In this document: positions 16,725 to 25,048 of the stretch, one piece after another
How the letters are laid out: every line of letters begins with the position of its first letter
Position numbering within the stretch: position 1 is the first letter of the stretch
Source of the DNA: Cystobacter fuscus DSM 2262
GTDB lineage: Bacteria > Myxococcota > Myxococcia > Myxococcales > Myxococcaceae
Assembly (NCBI RefSeq): GCF_000335475.2
Contig: NZ_ANAH02000008.1
Span: forward strand, 1 to 64,000
DNA length: 64,000 bases
Direction: 5' to 3'
Notes under the pieces: model-generated
What the model was told of the DNA's origin: nothing
What the model saw: the letters and a program-made list of their open reading frames with translations, nothing else
Database searches by the model: none
Program-made: the position numbers and the translations under genes

Positions 16725-18911
16725 ATGATCCGCTTTCGCATCGGACATCGATGGAAGCGCGAACCCGCGGAGGCGCCGCATGATTCCGTGTCGCTGGAAT
16801 TGGACGGGGTGAATCTGCTGCCCGGCGCGGTGGAGGAAGCGCTGGTGGACGTGGTGCCCGCGCTGCTGGGGGCCCTGGCCGCGCTGCACGCGGGAGGGCA
16901 GAGGCTCGCGCAGGTGTCGCTCACGGAGGCGCACCTGGAGTTGGTGCTGAGACGTTCAGGAGGCGACATCGAGGTGCAGGTGGCGAGCCTGTCGCGTCCG
17001 GCGCGGCTGCTGCGGCCGGCGTTGCGGCTGGACGCGGAGGAGCTGGTGGAGGCGGCGCGGGCGTGTGGCCACGGCTTCCTGGAGGACCTGGAGCAGGTGG
17101 CGCCGGAGCGGCTGCGGGACGAGCCGGGCCAGGCGCTGAAGCGGGCCCTGAAGGAGCTGGAGGAGTCCGCGCCCCATCCCCGCGAGCTGCGCCCCGAGCC
17201 CTTCACGTTCCGCGCCACGGCCCCCACCCTGCCCGGCTTCGGCTTCGTGCTGGAGGATGGGGATGACGTGTTGCGGCGGGCGGCGCGGGAGAAGGGGCCG
17301 GCGCTGGCGTCACTGCTGTGTCCGGGCGAGGTGTGGCTGGCGCTGCCGCAGCGGCCGGTGGCGTGGCGCGCGCCGGGGCCGCCCTTCCTCACGGCGCTGG
17401 AGCTCACGCGGCAGGCGGCGGACCTGGCGCGCGCCATGGAGGTGGGCGAGCCGCGCTTCTCCTTCGAGCCCGCGGGCGTGCGGCCCGAGCTGACGTTGGA
17501 CTTGAAGGCGGGAGAGGCGCGCCTGGGCGGGCCCCCCATCGCCCTGCGCGCCGAGGAGCTGCTCGCGGCCATGTACCACCTGGGCCAGGCGCTCGCCCTG
17601 GCCATGTCCGAGCGCGAGCGCTCGCTCGCGAACAACCCGTACCTGCAGGAGCTGACCGAGCGCAGCCGCGAGGGGCTGTCCCACCTGCGCGGCGCCGTCC
17701 GGCCCCCCGAGGAGGCGGGAGCCGCGCCGGCCCGGGTGGCGCCGGCCTCCGGAGCCTCCCGCCCGCTGAAGGTGCCGGGGAGGCTGCGCCGGCTGCGCTT
17801 CGAGAGCCTGTGGGAGCAGCGCAAGCTGGTGGACGCGGACACGGGGCGGCTGATGATGGGGCGCCAGGGGCTGGTGTACTCGTCGCCGGACATGGCGTGC
17901 GCCTTCGAGCGCAAGACGGGCAAGCAGGTGTGGCGGCGGGCGGCGAGCCATGGCGTGGCGGCCTCGGAGGACGGCTACAGCCTGGCGGCGAGCGCGGTGC
18001 GCCTGTGCGGCTTTCCCGGCAAGGGCTCGGGCGCGGACTGGTTGCGCGTGCATGACGGGTTGCGCGTCGGCCCGTTGCTCCTGCGGCAGTACGGCATGCT
18101 CTACACCCTGGCGGATGAGCGGGTGGTGCTCGCGCTCAACGAGGTGACGGGCCGCGAGGCCTGGCGGCTGACGCCCGCGCGCACGCGCCGGGGCTACCTG
18201 TCCATCCATGCCCACCGCGCCCTGCTGGCGACGGACTCGGGCTACCTCTACGGGCTGGGGCTCGGGGATGGCCAGGTGCGCTTCCGCATGAGCGCGTCCC
18301 TGCCCTTCCTGGGCGCGCCGGTGCCCTGGGCGCGGCGCTTCGTGGCGCTGCTCGGCCAGGGCTCCAACTCGGCGCTGCTGCTCGCGGACGCGCACACGGG
18401 CGAGGCGGTGTGGACGTACGAGATGTCGCTCGCCCTGCCCTCCACGCCGCTGCCCAGCGGCAAGCGCGTGTACATCGCCGGAGAGCTGGAGGGAGAGGGC
18501 GTGCTCTTGTGCGTGGACGCGGCGGGCCAGTCCCGCTGGCAGCGCGCGCTGCACCTGGGCCCGGGGCCCTTCGCGCTCGCGCGTCTGCCGGGCGCGGTGC
18601 TGGTGACGTCCGCCCTGGGCGCGGCGGCGCGGGTGAGTGACTCGGGCGAGGTGGACTGGCGCGTGGGCGCCTCGGGCGAGCAGCTCACCCGCCCCCTGCG
18701 GCCCATCGTCTCGCGCGGCGTCGCCCTGGTGCCGGGCGAGCGCGTGCGCGCGGTGGATCCCGTGCGCGGCGACGTGCTCGCGGAGGTGCGCGCCGGCGCG
18801 GGACTCATGGCGCTCCAGGCCGACGCCCAGCTCAACCTCTACTTCCTGGACGAGCTCGGCACGCTGTCGGCGTACCGGTTGGGCTCGCACTTCACGCTGG
18901 TGGGCGGCTAG
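16725..18911 (+). CDS. PQQ-like beta-propeller protein
   Basis: 728 residues from the ATG at 16725, which follows GGGGAAGGG directly; an in-frame TTG at 16704 is the alternative. There is no signal peptide, so it is probably cytoplasmic. Residues 1-350 are an unassigned helical/beta domain. Residues about 360-728 contain repeated PQQ/WD-type blades (AFERKTGKQVWRR, ALNEVTGREAWRL, LADAHTGEAVWTYE, CVDAAGQSRWQRAL). It lies divergent from the HARE-HTH gene, with a 101-base AT-richer intergenic region between the two starts. Likely a scaffold; function unknown. Confidence 0.8.
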   Translation: MIRFRIGHRWKREPAEAPHDSVSLELDGVNLLPGAVEEALVDVVPALLGALAALHAGGQRLAQVSLTEAHLELVLRRSGGDIEVQVASLSRPARLLRPALRLDAEELVEAARACGHGFLEDLEQVAPERLRDEPGQALKRALKELEESAPHPRELRPEPFTFRATAPTLPGFGFVLEDGDDVLRRAAREKGPALASLLCPGEVWLALPQRPVAWRAPGPPFLTALELTRQAADLARAMEVGEPRFSFEPAGVRPELTLDLKAGEARLGGPPIALRAEELLAAMYHLGQALALAMSERERSLANNPYLQELTERSREGLSHLRGAVRPPEEAGAAPARVAPASGASRPLKVPGRLRRLRFESLWEQRKLVDADTGRLMMGRQGLVYSSPDMACAFERKTGKQVWRRAASHGVAASEDGYSLAASAVRLCGFPGKGSGADWLRVHDGLRVGPLLLRQYGMLYTLADERVVLALNEVTGREAWRLTPARTRRGYLSIHAHRALLATDSGYLYGLGLGDGQVRFRMSASLPFLGAPVPWARRFVALLGQGSNSALLLADAHTGEAVWTYEMSLALPSTPLPSGKRVYIAGELEGEGVLLCVDAAGQSRWQRALHLGPGPFALARLPGAVLVTSALGAAARVSDSGEVDWRVGASGEQLTRPLRPIVSRGVALVPGERVRAVDPVRGDVLAEVRAGAGLMALQADAQLNLYFLDELGTLSAYRLGSHFTLVGG

Positions 18912-18914
18912 CGC

Positions 18915-19820
18915 CTACTTGCGCGCCGCCTTGGCCGGATCGATCTCCTCCTCGGGGCGCTCGGTGACCTCGGCGCCCTCCCACTTCTCCCCCGCGCCGA
19001 GCCGCCAGTCCGAGGGCACGTCCAGCTTCCACACGTAGGAGGCCGTCACGTCCCCGCCCGACACCGCGCGCGAGCTCACCTCGAAGGCGATCTCCATCTT
19101 CTTCACCTCGTTGGGCACCAGGTCCATGTCGTAGTGGCCCAGCACCATCTGCGGCGGGAACTCGGCGATGAAGCGCTCGGGGAAGTCCACCTTCATCGAG
19201 GGGTCCTCCGCGCTCATCTCGCCCAGCAACTTGCCGCGCTCGTCCGTGAGCTTCCACTGCGTCTTGAACGAGGCGCTCGTCACCATCTTCTTCACCTTGC
19301 CGTCCGAGCGCTCCTCGCGCTGGGCGCCCCAGAGCGCCAGCCGCAAGCGCACCTGCGGCTTGTCGAGCACCTTCACCACGTCCGCGGACACCACGTCCAG
19401 GCGCATGCCCTTGTCCGTCGCCGTCCACATGGGCGCGTACTTGCCCTCGCGCATCTGATCGAACACCTGGCGCGTGTACTCGTAGAAGGCCTTGCGATCC
19501 TGGACGCGGTCATCCTTCTCGCCGCGCTTCTCCAGCTCGGCGAGGTACGCGTCGTACGTCTTGCCCAGCTTGTAGCGATCCTGGTGCGCGTCCACCTGCG
19601 TGAAGTACGCCTTGAAGAAGGGCGACAGCTCCTGCCGGTAGGCCTTCTCGTCCGGGTTGACGCGCAGCCAGCCCACGCGCTCCAGGTAGTCCTTCTGCAC
19701 CCGGGCGAAGTCCGCATCCCTCTGGGCCTCGAGTGCCCGGGCACTCGAGGCACGGGTCGTCACCACCGCGGCGAGGATGACGCCGACGATGAGCACGATG
19801 AATCCGAAGTAACGCTTCAC
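18915..19820 (-). CDS. Membrane-anchored protein of unknown function
   Basis: 301 residues from the GTG at 19820, chosen because AGGAG lies 9 bases upstream and the N-terminus becomes a clean signal anchor (FGFIVLIVGVILAAVV, residues about 4-20). The outer part is charged and helical at first (residues 30-120), then beta-rich (VRLRLALWGAQ, SFKTQWKLTDERGKLLGEM). No known catalytic motif. The C-terminus is acidic. Convergent with the beta-propeller gene. Confidence 0.75.
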   Translation of the reverse strand: MKRYFGFIVLIVGVILAAVVTTRASSARALEAQRDADFARVQKDYLERVGWLRVNPDEKAYRQELSPFFKAYFTQVDAHQDRYKLGKTYDAYLAELEKRGEKDDRVQDRKAFYEYTRQVFDQMREGKYAPMWTATDKGMRLDVVSADVVKVLDKPQVRLRLALWGAQREERSDGKVKKMVTSASFKTQWKLTDERGKLLGEMSAEDPSMKVDFPERFIAEFPPQMVLGHYDMDLVPNEVKKMEIAFEVSSRAVSGGDVTASYVWKLDVPSDWRLGAGEKWEGAEVTERPEEEIDPAKAARK

Positions 19821-19876
19821 GCGAGCAGCTCCTGGGTCGGTGAAAAACGGTCGTAGTGATATGAAGCCTGACTCTC

Positions 19877-20893
19877 GTGTACCAGACCCACGGCTCCTAC
19901 GTGTCTCCGGTTGCACTTCCCCTGGAGGAAGGCGGCCTGCTGGGCGCAGCCCGGATCGCCTGGTGCGCCTACGGCGAGCGCTCCGAGGACAATGTTGTGG
20001 TGCTGTTGCACGACCTGCCGCACTCCCACCACGCCCTTCACCCCGCGGGGCAGGACGCCGGCCCTCACTCCGGGTGGGGCTCGGAGTTACTCGGCGAGGG
20101 GCGGCCCCTGGACACGGCGGCGCTGCACGTGGTGGTGCCCAACCTGCTCGGCAGTCCGTTCGGCTCCACGTCGCCGGTGGCGGTGGATCCGCACGTGGGC
20201 CGGCCCTATGGCGCCGCGCTGCCCACGGTGACGGTGCTGGACATGGCGCGCGGGGTGGCGGCGCTCTTGCGCTCGATGAAGGTGGAGCGCGTGCGCGCGG
20301 TGGTGGGCGTGGGGCTCGGCGGGCTGGTGGCGCTGCGGCTCGCGGCGCTCTTCGCCGAGCGGGTGGCGGGCGTGGCGGTGCTCGGCGCGGCGCGCACCCT
20401 GCCCGAGTCCCTGCGCGAGCGCCTGGGCCTCTCCCGCCACCTGTTGCGCCTGGATCCCGACTTCCATGACGGGCACTACGCCCCGGGGGCCGGACCCCGG
20501 CGCACGCTGCGCAAGCAGACGCTGGAGTACCTGCGGCTCGTGCACGGGCCCGGTGGCGAGGCCCCGGACACCCCCCAGACGCTGGAAGCCCAGGCCCAGG
20601 CCCTCGCGGACTGCTTCGACGCGAACGCCTGGGCGCTGTTGTGCACGGCCTACGCGGGCGCGGACCTCACCGAGTGCCTGGCCGAGGTGCGCGCGCCGGT
20701 GCTGCTCGCGGCGGCCGCGAATGACGCCCTGGCCCCTCCCGCGCGCGTGCGCGACACGTACCACCTGCTCAGCGCGGCGGGCATCCGGGCGCACTACCAC
20801 GAGCTGCCCGAGCCCTGCTCGCACCAGGGCCTGCTCGCCGGCTCCCGGCGACTGCACGGCCCCCTGCGCGACTTCGTGCGCCGCCGCGGCTGA
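19877..20893 (+). CDS. MetX-like alpha/beta-hydrolase lacking the nucleophile serine
   Basis: 338 residues, GTG start, weak ribosome site. Overall plan of homoserine O-acetyltransferases: PNLLGSPFGSTSP at 88-100 matches the family's N-LG-GST-P motif, Asp283 sits in ANDALAP and His316 in CSHQG. The nucleophile elbow reads VVGVGLGG (142-149), however, with Gly146 (codon GGG) where the family has Ser. It is therefore probably not an acetyltransferase by the usual mechanism. It could be a pseudoenzyme or a binding protein. A single base change would not convert GGG to a common Ser codon. Confidence 0.8.
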   Translation: MYQTHGSYVSPVALPLEEGGLLGAARIAWCAYGERSEDNVVVLLHDLPHSHHALHPAGQDAGPHSGWGSELLGEGRPLDTAALHVVVPNLLGSPFGSTSPVAVDPHVGRPYGAALPTVTVLDMARGVAALLRSMKVERVRAVVGVGLGGLVALRLAALFAERVAGVAVLGAARTLPESLRERLGLSRHLLRLDPDFHDGHYAPGAGPRRTLRKQTLEYLRLVHGPGGEAPDTPQTLEAQAQALADCFDANAWALLCTAYAGADLTECLAEVRAPVLLAAAANDALAPPARVRDTYHLLSAAGIRAHYHELPEPCSHQGLLAGSRRLHGPLRDFVRRRG

Positions 20894-20899
20894 GCGCGC

Positions 20900-21535
20900 T
20901 CAGCGCGGCGCGGCGGGGTTCATCAGCCGGGCGCGCAGCGCGCCGACGATCATCCCGATGGCGATGTCGTTGTTGCCCCCCTGCGGCACGATGATGTGCG
21001 CGTGGTGCTTGGAGGGCTCGACGAAGCCCATGTGCATGGGCCGCACGTGGCGCAGGTACTGGCTCACCACGTGATCGAATTCCTGGCCGCGCTCGTGGAT
21101 GTCGCGCTCGAGCCGGCGCAGGATGCGCAGGTCGTCATCCGTGTCCACGTAGATGCGCACGCTCATCTCGTCGCGCAGCGGCTTCATGTGCAGCACGAGG
21201 ATGCCCTCCAGGAGGATCATGTCCCCGGGCTCCACGCGCACCGTCTGCGGCTGCCGCGTGCAGGTGACGAAGTCGTACACGGGCTTCTGGATGGCGCGGC
21301 CCGCCTTGAGCTCCGCCAGGTGCGCCACGAGCAGATCCGTGTCGAAGGCATCCGGGTGGTCGAAGTTGACCTCGCGGCGCTCGGCCATCGGTAGGTCCGA
21401 CAGATCCCGGTAATACGAATCCTGATCGATGAAGGCCACACGGCAGTCGGCGAGCGCCTCGCGAACCTTCCGGGCGACCGTCGTCTTGCCGGAAGCGGTA
21501 CCACCGGCGATGCCTACGACGAGGGGTGACGACAT
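20900..21535 (-). CDS. udk: Uridine kinase
   Basis: 211 residues, normal family length. Phosphorylates uridine and cytidine in pyrimidine salvage. P-loop GGTASGKTT (11-19), the DQDSYYRDL substrate motif, NFDHPDAFD, and DIHERG near residue 145. Start ATG 21535, set by similarity to the family N-terminus (SSPLVVGIAGG); it lacks a clear Shine-Dalgarno. It is convergent with the MetX-like gene, whose stop lies only 7 bases away, so the two share no spacer terminator. Confidence 0.95.
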   Translation of the reverse strand: MSSPLVVGIAGGTASGKTTVARKVREALADCRVAFIDQDSYYRDLSDLPMAERREVNFDHPDAFDTDLLVAHLAELKAGRAIQKPVYDFVTCTRQPQTVRVEPGDMILLEGILVLHMKPLRDEMSVRIYVDTDDDLRILRRLERDIHERGQEFDHVVSQYLRHVRPMHMGFVEPSKHHAHIIVPQGGNNDIAIGMIVGALRARLMNPAAPR

Positions 21536-21708
21536 GGGGCGCGAACTACCGCAGTGGGTGGACGGACGCAAGACTGTGTCCAGAACTCCACCTTTCTCCC
21601 TCCCCCCAGGGCACCTCACAGTCCTGCAGTCCACGGACTCCCTGTTTAAACCGACACCACTCCCGGTTCGCAAGACTGGCCCGTATTTCAAGTTTGTCTA
21701 TTTAGGCG

Positions 21709-21747
21709 TATAACCCAGGAGTGGAGCCATGAGCGTGGCTTCACTCC
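21709..21747 (+). promoter_or_regulatory. -10-like element followed by a 12-bp leader stem-loop
   Basis: TATAAC at 21709-21714 has a poor -35 (TTTCAA, 17 bases upstream). Directly after it, GGAGTGGAGCCA (21718-21729) pairs with TGGCTTCACTCC (21736-21747) around a 6-base loop, with one G-T pair. If the hexamer is the -10, the hairpin forms at or next to the 5' end of the transcript for the NGLSL-repeat lipoprotein. Confidence 0.4.
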
Positions 21748-21807
21748 ATGGACGCGGTCCAGTGCTCGTTGCAGACCGGTGCTGTCCCTAGCCGCCGGGG
21801 GGATGAC

Positions 21808-22767
21808 ATGCAAAACGTACCGAACGAGACGTCTCGTCGTCTGTCCTCTATCCACGGGCCGTGTTTCCGAGCGGCGCTGTCGCTGTGGCTGGGAGTGGTC
21901 GCGGGTGGCTGTCACCCCGCCGAGGAAGGGAGCGAGCAGCAGGAACGGCCCGTCCAGGTCTGGGCCGTGGGCTCCATCAATGGCCTGTCGCTCAATGGCC
22001 TGTCGCTCAATGGCTTGTCACTCAATGGCCTCTCCCTCAACGGCCTGTCGCTCAATGGCCTGTCCACCAGCCAGTTCGATCTCTGGTTTCAGACCAATCC
22101 CACACTCAACGACTCGGTGATGCGGTACGTGGTGATGTGCGCCGTGCCAGCGGGAGACACGCGCACCTATACGTCCTCCAGCACGGGGAGCACCTGGAGC
22201 TGGACGGGAAGCCTGGGCCTCGCACCCGCCTGGGCCCAGGGCGCGCCCGCCACGCTCACCGAGCAGCGCCTCGTGTCCGCGTGCCTGGCCGCCCATACCA
22301 ACAAGTTCGGCGTGCAGATTCCCCTGTCCGTCCAGGGGCACGGCGCCGCGGGCTCGAGCATCCCCACCGACCCCGGCGAACTCGAGGACTACCCGGAGCG
22401 CGAGGGCTGCTTCTTCGGCAACCTCTTCAACGGCGAGGGCGTCTACGCCGGCAACAACCGCAAGGCGCTCAACCACAAGGAGAGCACGCCGCGCGCCTGC
22501 GCCCTCTCCATCAAGAAGTCCGGACCTCCCGAGTGCCCGCCCCTCATCCGGGTGGACCCGGACTGCTCGGAGATCTGCACCCAGGACGCCGCGAGCGGCA
22601 TCTACACGTCCTGCACCTACAACGGCATCACCTACCCGGCCCTCACCACGCGGCTGCGCAAGCAGGACATCTACACGTGTGGAGACGGCGTCTGCCAGGT
22701 GAGCGAGAAGTGCGGCACCGGCAACGACTACGACAACTGCGCGTCGGACTGTGGCCGCTGCCCCTGA
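21808..22767 (+). CDS. Lipoprotein with NGLSL pentapeptide repeats and Cys-rich C-terminus
   Basis: 319 residues from ATG 21808 (GGGGGG upstream). Lipobox AGGC with Cys35. Residues 58-87 are six tandem five-residue units (NGLSL five times, then NGLST). Residues 90-320 include a globular part with FDLWFQTNPTLND and paired cysteines. The end is CGDGVCQVSEKC and DNCASDCGRC, a disulfide-rich motif frequent in myxobacterial surface proteins. Repeats of this kind are known from other myxobacterial lipoproteins; their function is unknown. Probably displayed on the outer membrane. Confidence 0.8.
   Translation: MQNVPNETSRRLSSIHGPCFRAALSLWLGVVAGGCHPAEEGSEQQERPVQVWAVGSINGLSLNGLSLNGLSLNGLSLNGLSLNGLSTSQFDLWFQTNPTLNDSVMRYVVMCAVPAGDTRTYTSSSTGSTWSWTGSLGLAPAWAQGAPATLTEQRLVSACLAAHTNKFGVQIPLSVQGHGAAGSSIPTDPGELEDYPEREGCFFGNLFNGEGVYAGNNRKALNHKESTPRACALSIKKSGPPECPPLIRVDPDCSEICTQDAASGIYTSCTYNGITYPALTTRLRKQDIYTCGDGVCQVSEKCGTGNDYDNCASDCGRCP
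21979..22068 (+). repeat. Six tandem 15-bp repeats encoding NGLSL
   Basis: Units start at 21979, 21994, 22009, 22024, 22039 and 22054. Units 1 and 2 are identical at DNA level, and the others differ by one to a few bases, mostly silent, so purifying selection on the peptide is likely. Recombination or slippage could change the copy number. Confidence 0.9.
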
Positions 22768-22783
22768 GCCCTTCCGAGCCCCT

Positions 22784-24430
22784 TCATCCCCAGCGCAAGA
22801 GGCCGAGCACCCCCGCGTCGGCGAGCCGTTGGACGGGCACCTCCCGCGCGGGCCGGGGCGCCCGCTCCAGCGCGGCCAGCTCGTCGAGCACCGAGGCCGC
22901 CGCCGTCAGCACCTCCAGCCCCCGGCCCTTGCGCCGCACGATGAAGCGCCATGGACCAGGCGCCGGACGCCGCGCCACCTGCTCGAGCGCGTCCAGCCCG
23001 CTCACCTCCAGGGCCTCGCTCGCCCAGGCCCGCCCCGTCAGGTGACGGCGCAGGGCCCGGGCGGCGAAGACCAGCTCGGTCAGGTCCACCGGGAAGTTGC
23101 CCAGACGCACGTCCTCGGCCAGCCCCACTTCGCCCGGCCCCGGCGCGGCGCGGGACCGGGCGCGCGCGGCCTGGGGAAGGAACGTCTCGAAGGAGACCGC
23201 CGCCGCGAGCCCCTCGTCCGGACGCTCGCGCAAGCGCCGCCGCGTCCAGGCCGCGAACGCATGCCCGGGCGAGCGCCCCAGCCCCTCGAAGAGCTCGCGG
23301 AACTCACGCGACGCGGTGAAGGCCAGAAGGCGCTCGCGCGTGCCCGCGAGCAGCAACCGGGACAGGGGCCAGTCGCGATCGAGCCCCTCGGCCACCACCG
23401 CGAGCCGGAAGTCCTGCTCCGCCCGGACCCCCTCCTCGTCGCCGCCCGGCTCCGCCGTCACGCCATATCCGGACTCGAAGAGCGCCCAGGGCGCGCTCTC
23501 CCGGGCGAGGGGCGGCGCGGGCCGCTCCACCGGGGGGAGGGACAGCGCGGGCCGCGGCGCGGCGGGCACGAGCTGGCGCAGGCGACGCAGCGTGAGGAGC
23601 GCCACGTCCAGCGGGTGTCCATCTCCCTCGAAGGTGACGGCGCGCAGCGCGGGGCAGCGCGGCAGGAGCCGCTCCAACAGGCCGAAGAGCTCCTCGCGCA
23701 CCGGCTGGGTGTGGTCATCCACGTAGTGGCTCCGGCCGCCCCTCCGGGTGACGACGCCGCCCGCGAGGTGCACCTCGATGACCTGGTCCAACGGGAAGTC
23801 CGCGAGCCCCGCGTCCAGGGGCAGCCCGGCGGCGAGCTGGTAGCTGAGCAGGTGCCCCAGGTCGAGCAGCAGCGGCAGTCCGGTGCGCGCGTGCAGGCGG
23901 GCCATGAAGTCCAACACGTGCAGCTCCCCCCGCCGGGCGAAGACGGCGGGATTTTCCAGCGCGAGCGGCACGGACAGGTGGGACTGGACGTGGAGCGCGT
24001 GCGCGGCGCAGTCGCGCACGCCCGCCTCGGTGAAGGGGGGCGTGAAGTAGAGGTAGCCCGGAAAGGGCTGTCCCCCCGAGTGCCACCACCCCACGTCGTT
24101 GCCCACCCACGCGCTGCCCACCGCGCGCGCGTGCGCGTCCAGGGCGGCGAGCGCCCGCTCCGGCTCCAGCTCGGGGCCATAGAGGTTGAGGTGCACCGGA
24201 TGGAAGAGCACCGGCACCTCCCCCCGGCGCTCCCACATCTCCGGGAAGAGCGAGGCCTCGGCGCGAGTCTCCTCGAGCGACAGCGGCGCGCTGTACTCCA
24301 CGAAGTCGAAGAGGCCTGGCGCCTCGGCGAGCAGGCGGTAGGGGTGCGGTGCGTCCGCCGCGTCCAGGTTGCTGCTCAAGCCCAGGCCCCTCCAGGGCAG
24401 CTTCCAGGCGGATGCCTTCGTGTCGCTCAT
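22784..24430 (-). CDS. DUF692/MNIO-family iron enzyme with long C-terminal extension
   Basis: 548 residues. Residues about 14-285 match the DUF692 (multinuclear non-heme iron oxygenase) TIM barrel, opening GLGLSSNLD. Likely metal ligands are His77 (FHPVHL), Glu159 (LENP), Asp190 and His193 (LDLGHL), His221 (VHLAGG), Asp238 and His240 (VDDHTQP) and Glu268. The position equivalent to a conserved His in S-E/D-H-L is Asp112 (GND). Family members modify Cys, Asp or Asn of ribosomal peptides. The C-terminal ~230 residues are unassigned but end in a small winged-helix-like segment, possibly a fused partner domain. No same-strand precursor gene lies next to it. Confidence 0.8.
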   Translation of the reverse strand: MSDTKASAWKLPWRGLGLSSNLDAADAPHPYRLLAEAPGLFDFVEYSAPLSLEETRAEASLFPEMWERRGEVPVLFHPVHLNLYGPELEPERALAALDAHARAVGSAWVGNDVGWWHSGGQPFPGYLYFTPPFTEAGVRDCAAHALHVQSHLSVPLALENPAVFARRGELHVLDFMARLHARTGLPLLLDLGHLLSYQLAAGLPLDAGLADFPLDQVIEVHLAGGVVTRRGGRSHYVDDHTQPVREELFGLLERLLPRCPALRAVTFEGDGHPLDVALLTLRRLRQLVPAAPRPALSLPPVERPAPPLARESAPWALFESGYGVTAEPGGDEEGVRAEQDFRLAVVAEGLDRDWPLSRLLLAGTRERLLAFTASREFRELFEGLGRSPGHAFAAWTRRRLRERPDEGLAAAVSFETFLPQAARARSRAAPGPGEVGLAEDVRLGNFPVDLTELVFAARALRRHLTGRAWASEALEVSGLDALEQVARRPAPGPWRFIVRRKGRGLEVLTAAASVLDELAALERAPRPAREVPVQRLADAGVLGLLRWG

Positions 24431-24573
24431 GGGCTCACACCCTAACGCGAGCCCGTTTCATTCTCCCCGTCCAAGGACACGAGCACTGGAATCCTCGTCC
24501 CGGGGTTGGCCGGTGTACCAGGGTCCAGGCCCGCCTCTTGCGTCCGGACGCCCAGTGCCGTAACTCGCCCGCC

Positions 24574-25026
24574 ATGCGCCCTCTTCCTGTCATGCATGAG
24601 ACGAAGACATGGACCACTCCGAATGGGGAGCAGTGGCTGTGGCGGCCCGCCCCCCATGTCATCGTCACGAAGTTCAGGGGAGCGATGTACGACGCGTCCC
24701 TGGCGAACCTGGCCATGCGAGCCATCGAGGACATCATCTCCACCGAGCCCCGGGTGGACATCTTCCATGACTGGGAGGACATGGAGCTGTACGCCACCCC
24801 GGCCCGGACCCTGATGACGGAGCGGGCCATCCCCCTCGCCCCGTACATCAACACCCTGAGCGTCCTGTTCGGCTCGAAGGTGGTGCTCATGGGCGTGTCC
24901 CTGGCCAGCATCAAGCTGGGCGGCATTCCCACGTTCACCCAGCGCAAGGAGTTCGAGCAGGCGGTGCGGCAGGCCGCGGAGTCCCCTCCGGGCACCTTCA
25001 AGCTCAAGCTGCCCATGGAGGAGTAG
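24574..25026 (+). CDS. Conserved protein, possibly STAS/SpoIIAA-like fold
   Basis: 150 residues from ATG 24574; ATG 24592 (MHETKTW) is equally possible, and neither has a clear ribosome site. No signal peptide or membrane span. The pattern of alternating strands and helices (HVIVTKFRGAMYDASLANLA, PRVDIFHDWEDMEL, VVLMGVSLASIKLG) resembles the SpoIIAA-like fold seen in small myxobacterial regulators. This is a pattern judgement only. It is divergent from the DUF692 gene, with 143 bases between the starts. Confidence 0.65.
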   Translation: MRPLPVMHETKTWTTPNGEQWLWRPAPHVIVTKFRGAMYDASLANLAMRAIEDIISTEPRVDIFHDWEDMELYATPARTLMTERAIPLAPYINTLSVLFGSKVVLMGVSLASIKLGGIPTFTQRKEFEQAVRQAAESPPGTFKLKLPMEE

Positions 25027-25048
25027 TCCCCCACCCCCAGGGCCCGCC

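Noticed and set aside
19877-20893. Annotation as homoserine O-acetyltransferase (metX), tempting because hom is in the window
   Set aside because: The nucleophile Ser is replaced by Gly, and hom is 7 kb away on the other strand.
21979-22068. Possible CRISPR array or other short direct repeats
   Set aside because: The 15-bp units are contiguous with no spacers and are in frame with a lipoprotein; they encode NGLSL.
21808-24430. A ribosomal-peptide gene cluster formed by the NGLSL lipoprotein and the DUF692 enzyme
   Set aside because: The genes are convergent, and the lipoprotein is long with its own lipobox; there is no typical short precursor, transporter or partner gene. Kept only as a speculative note.
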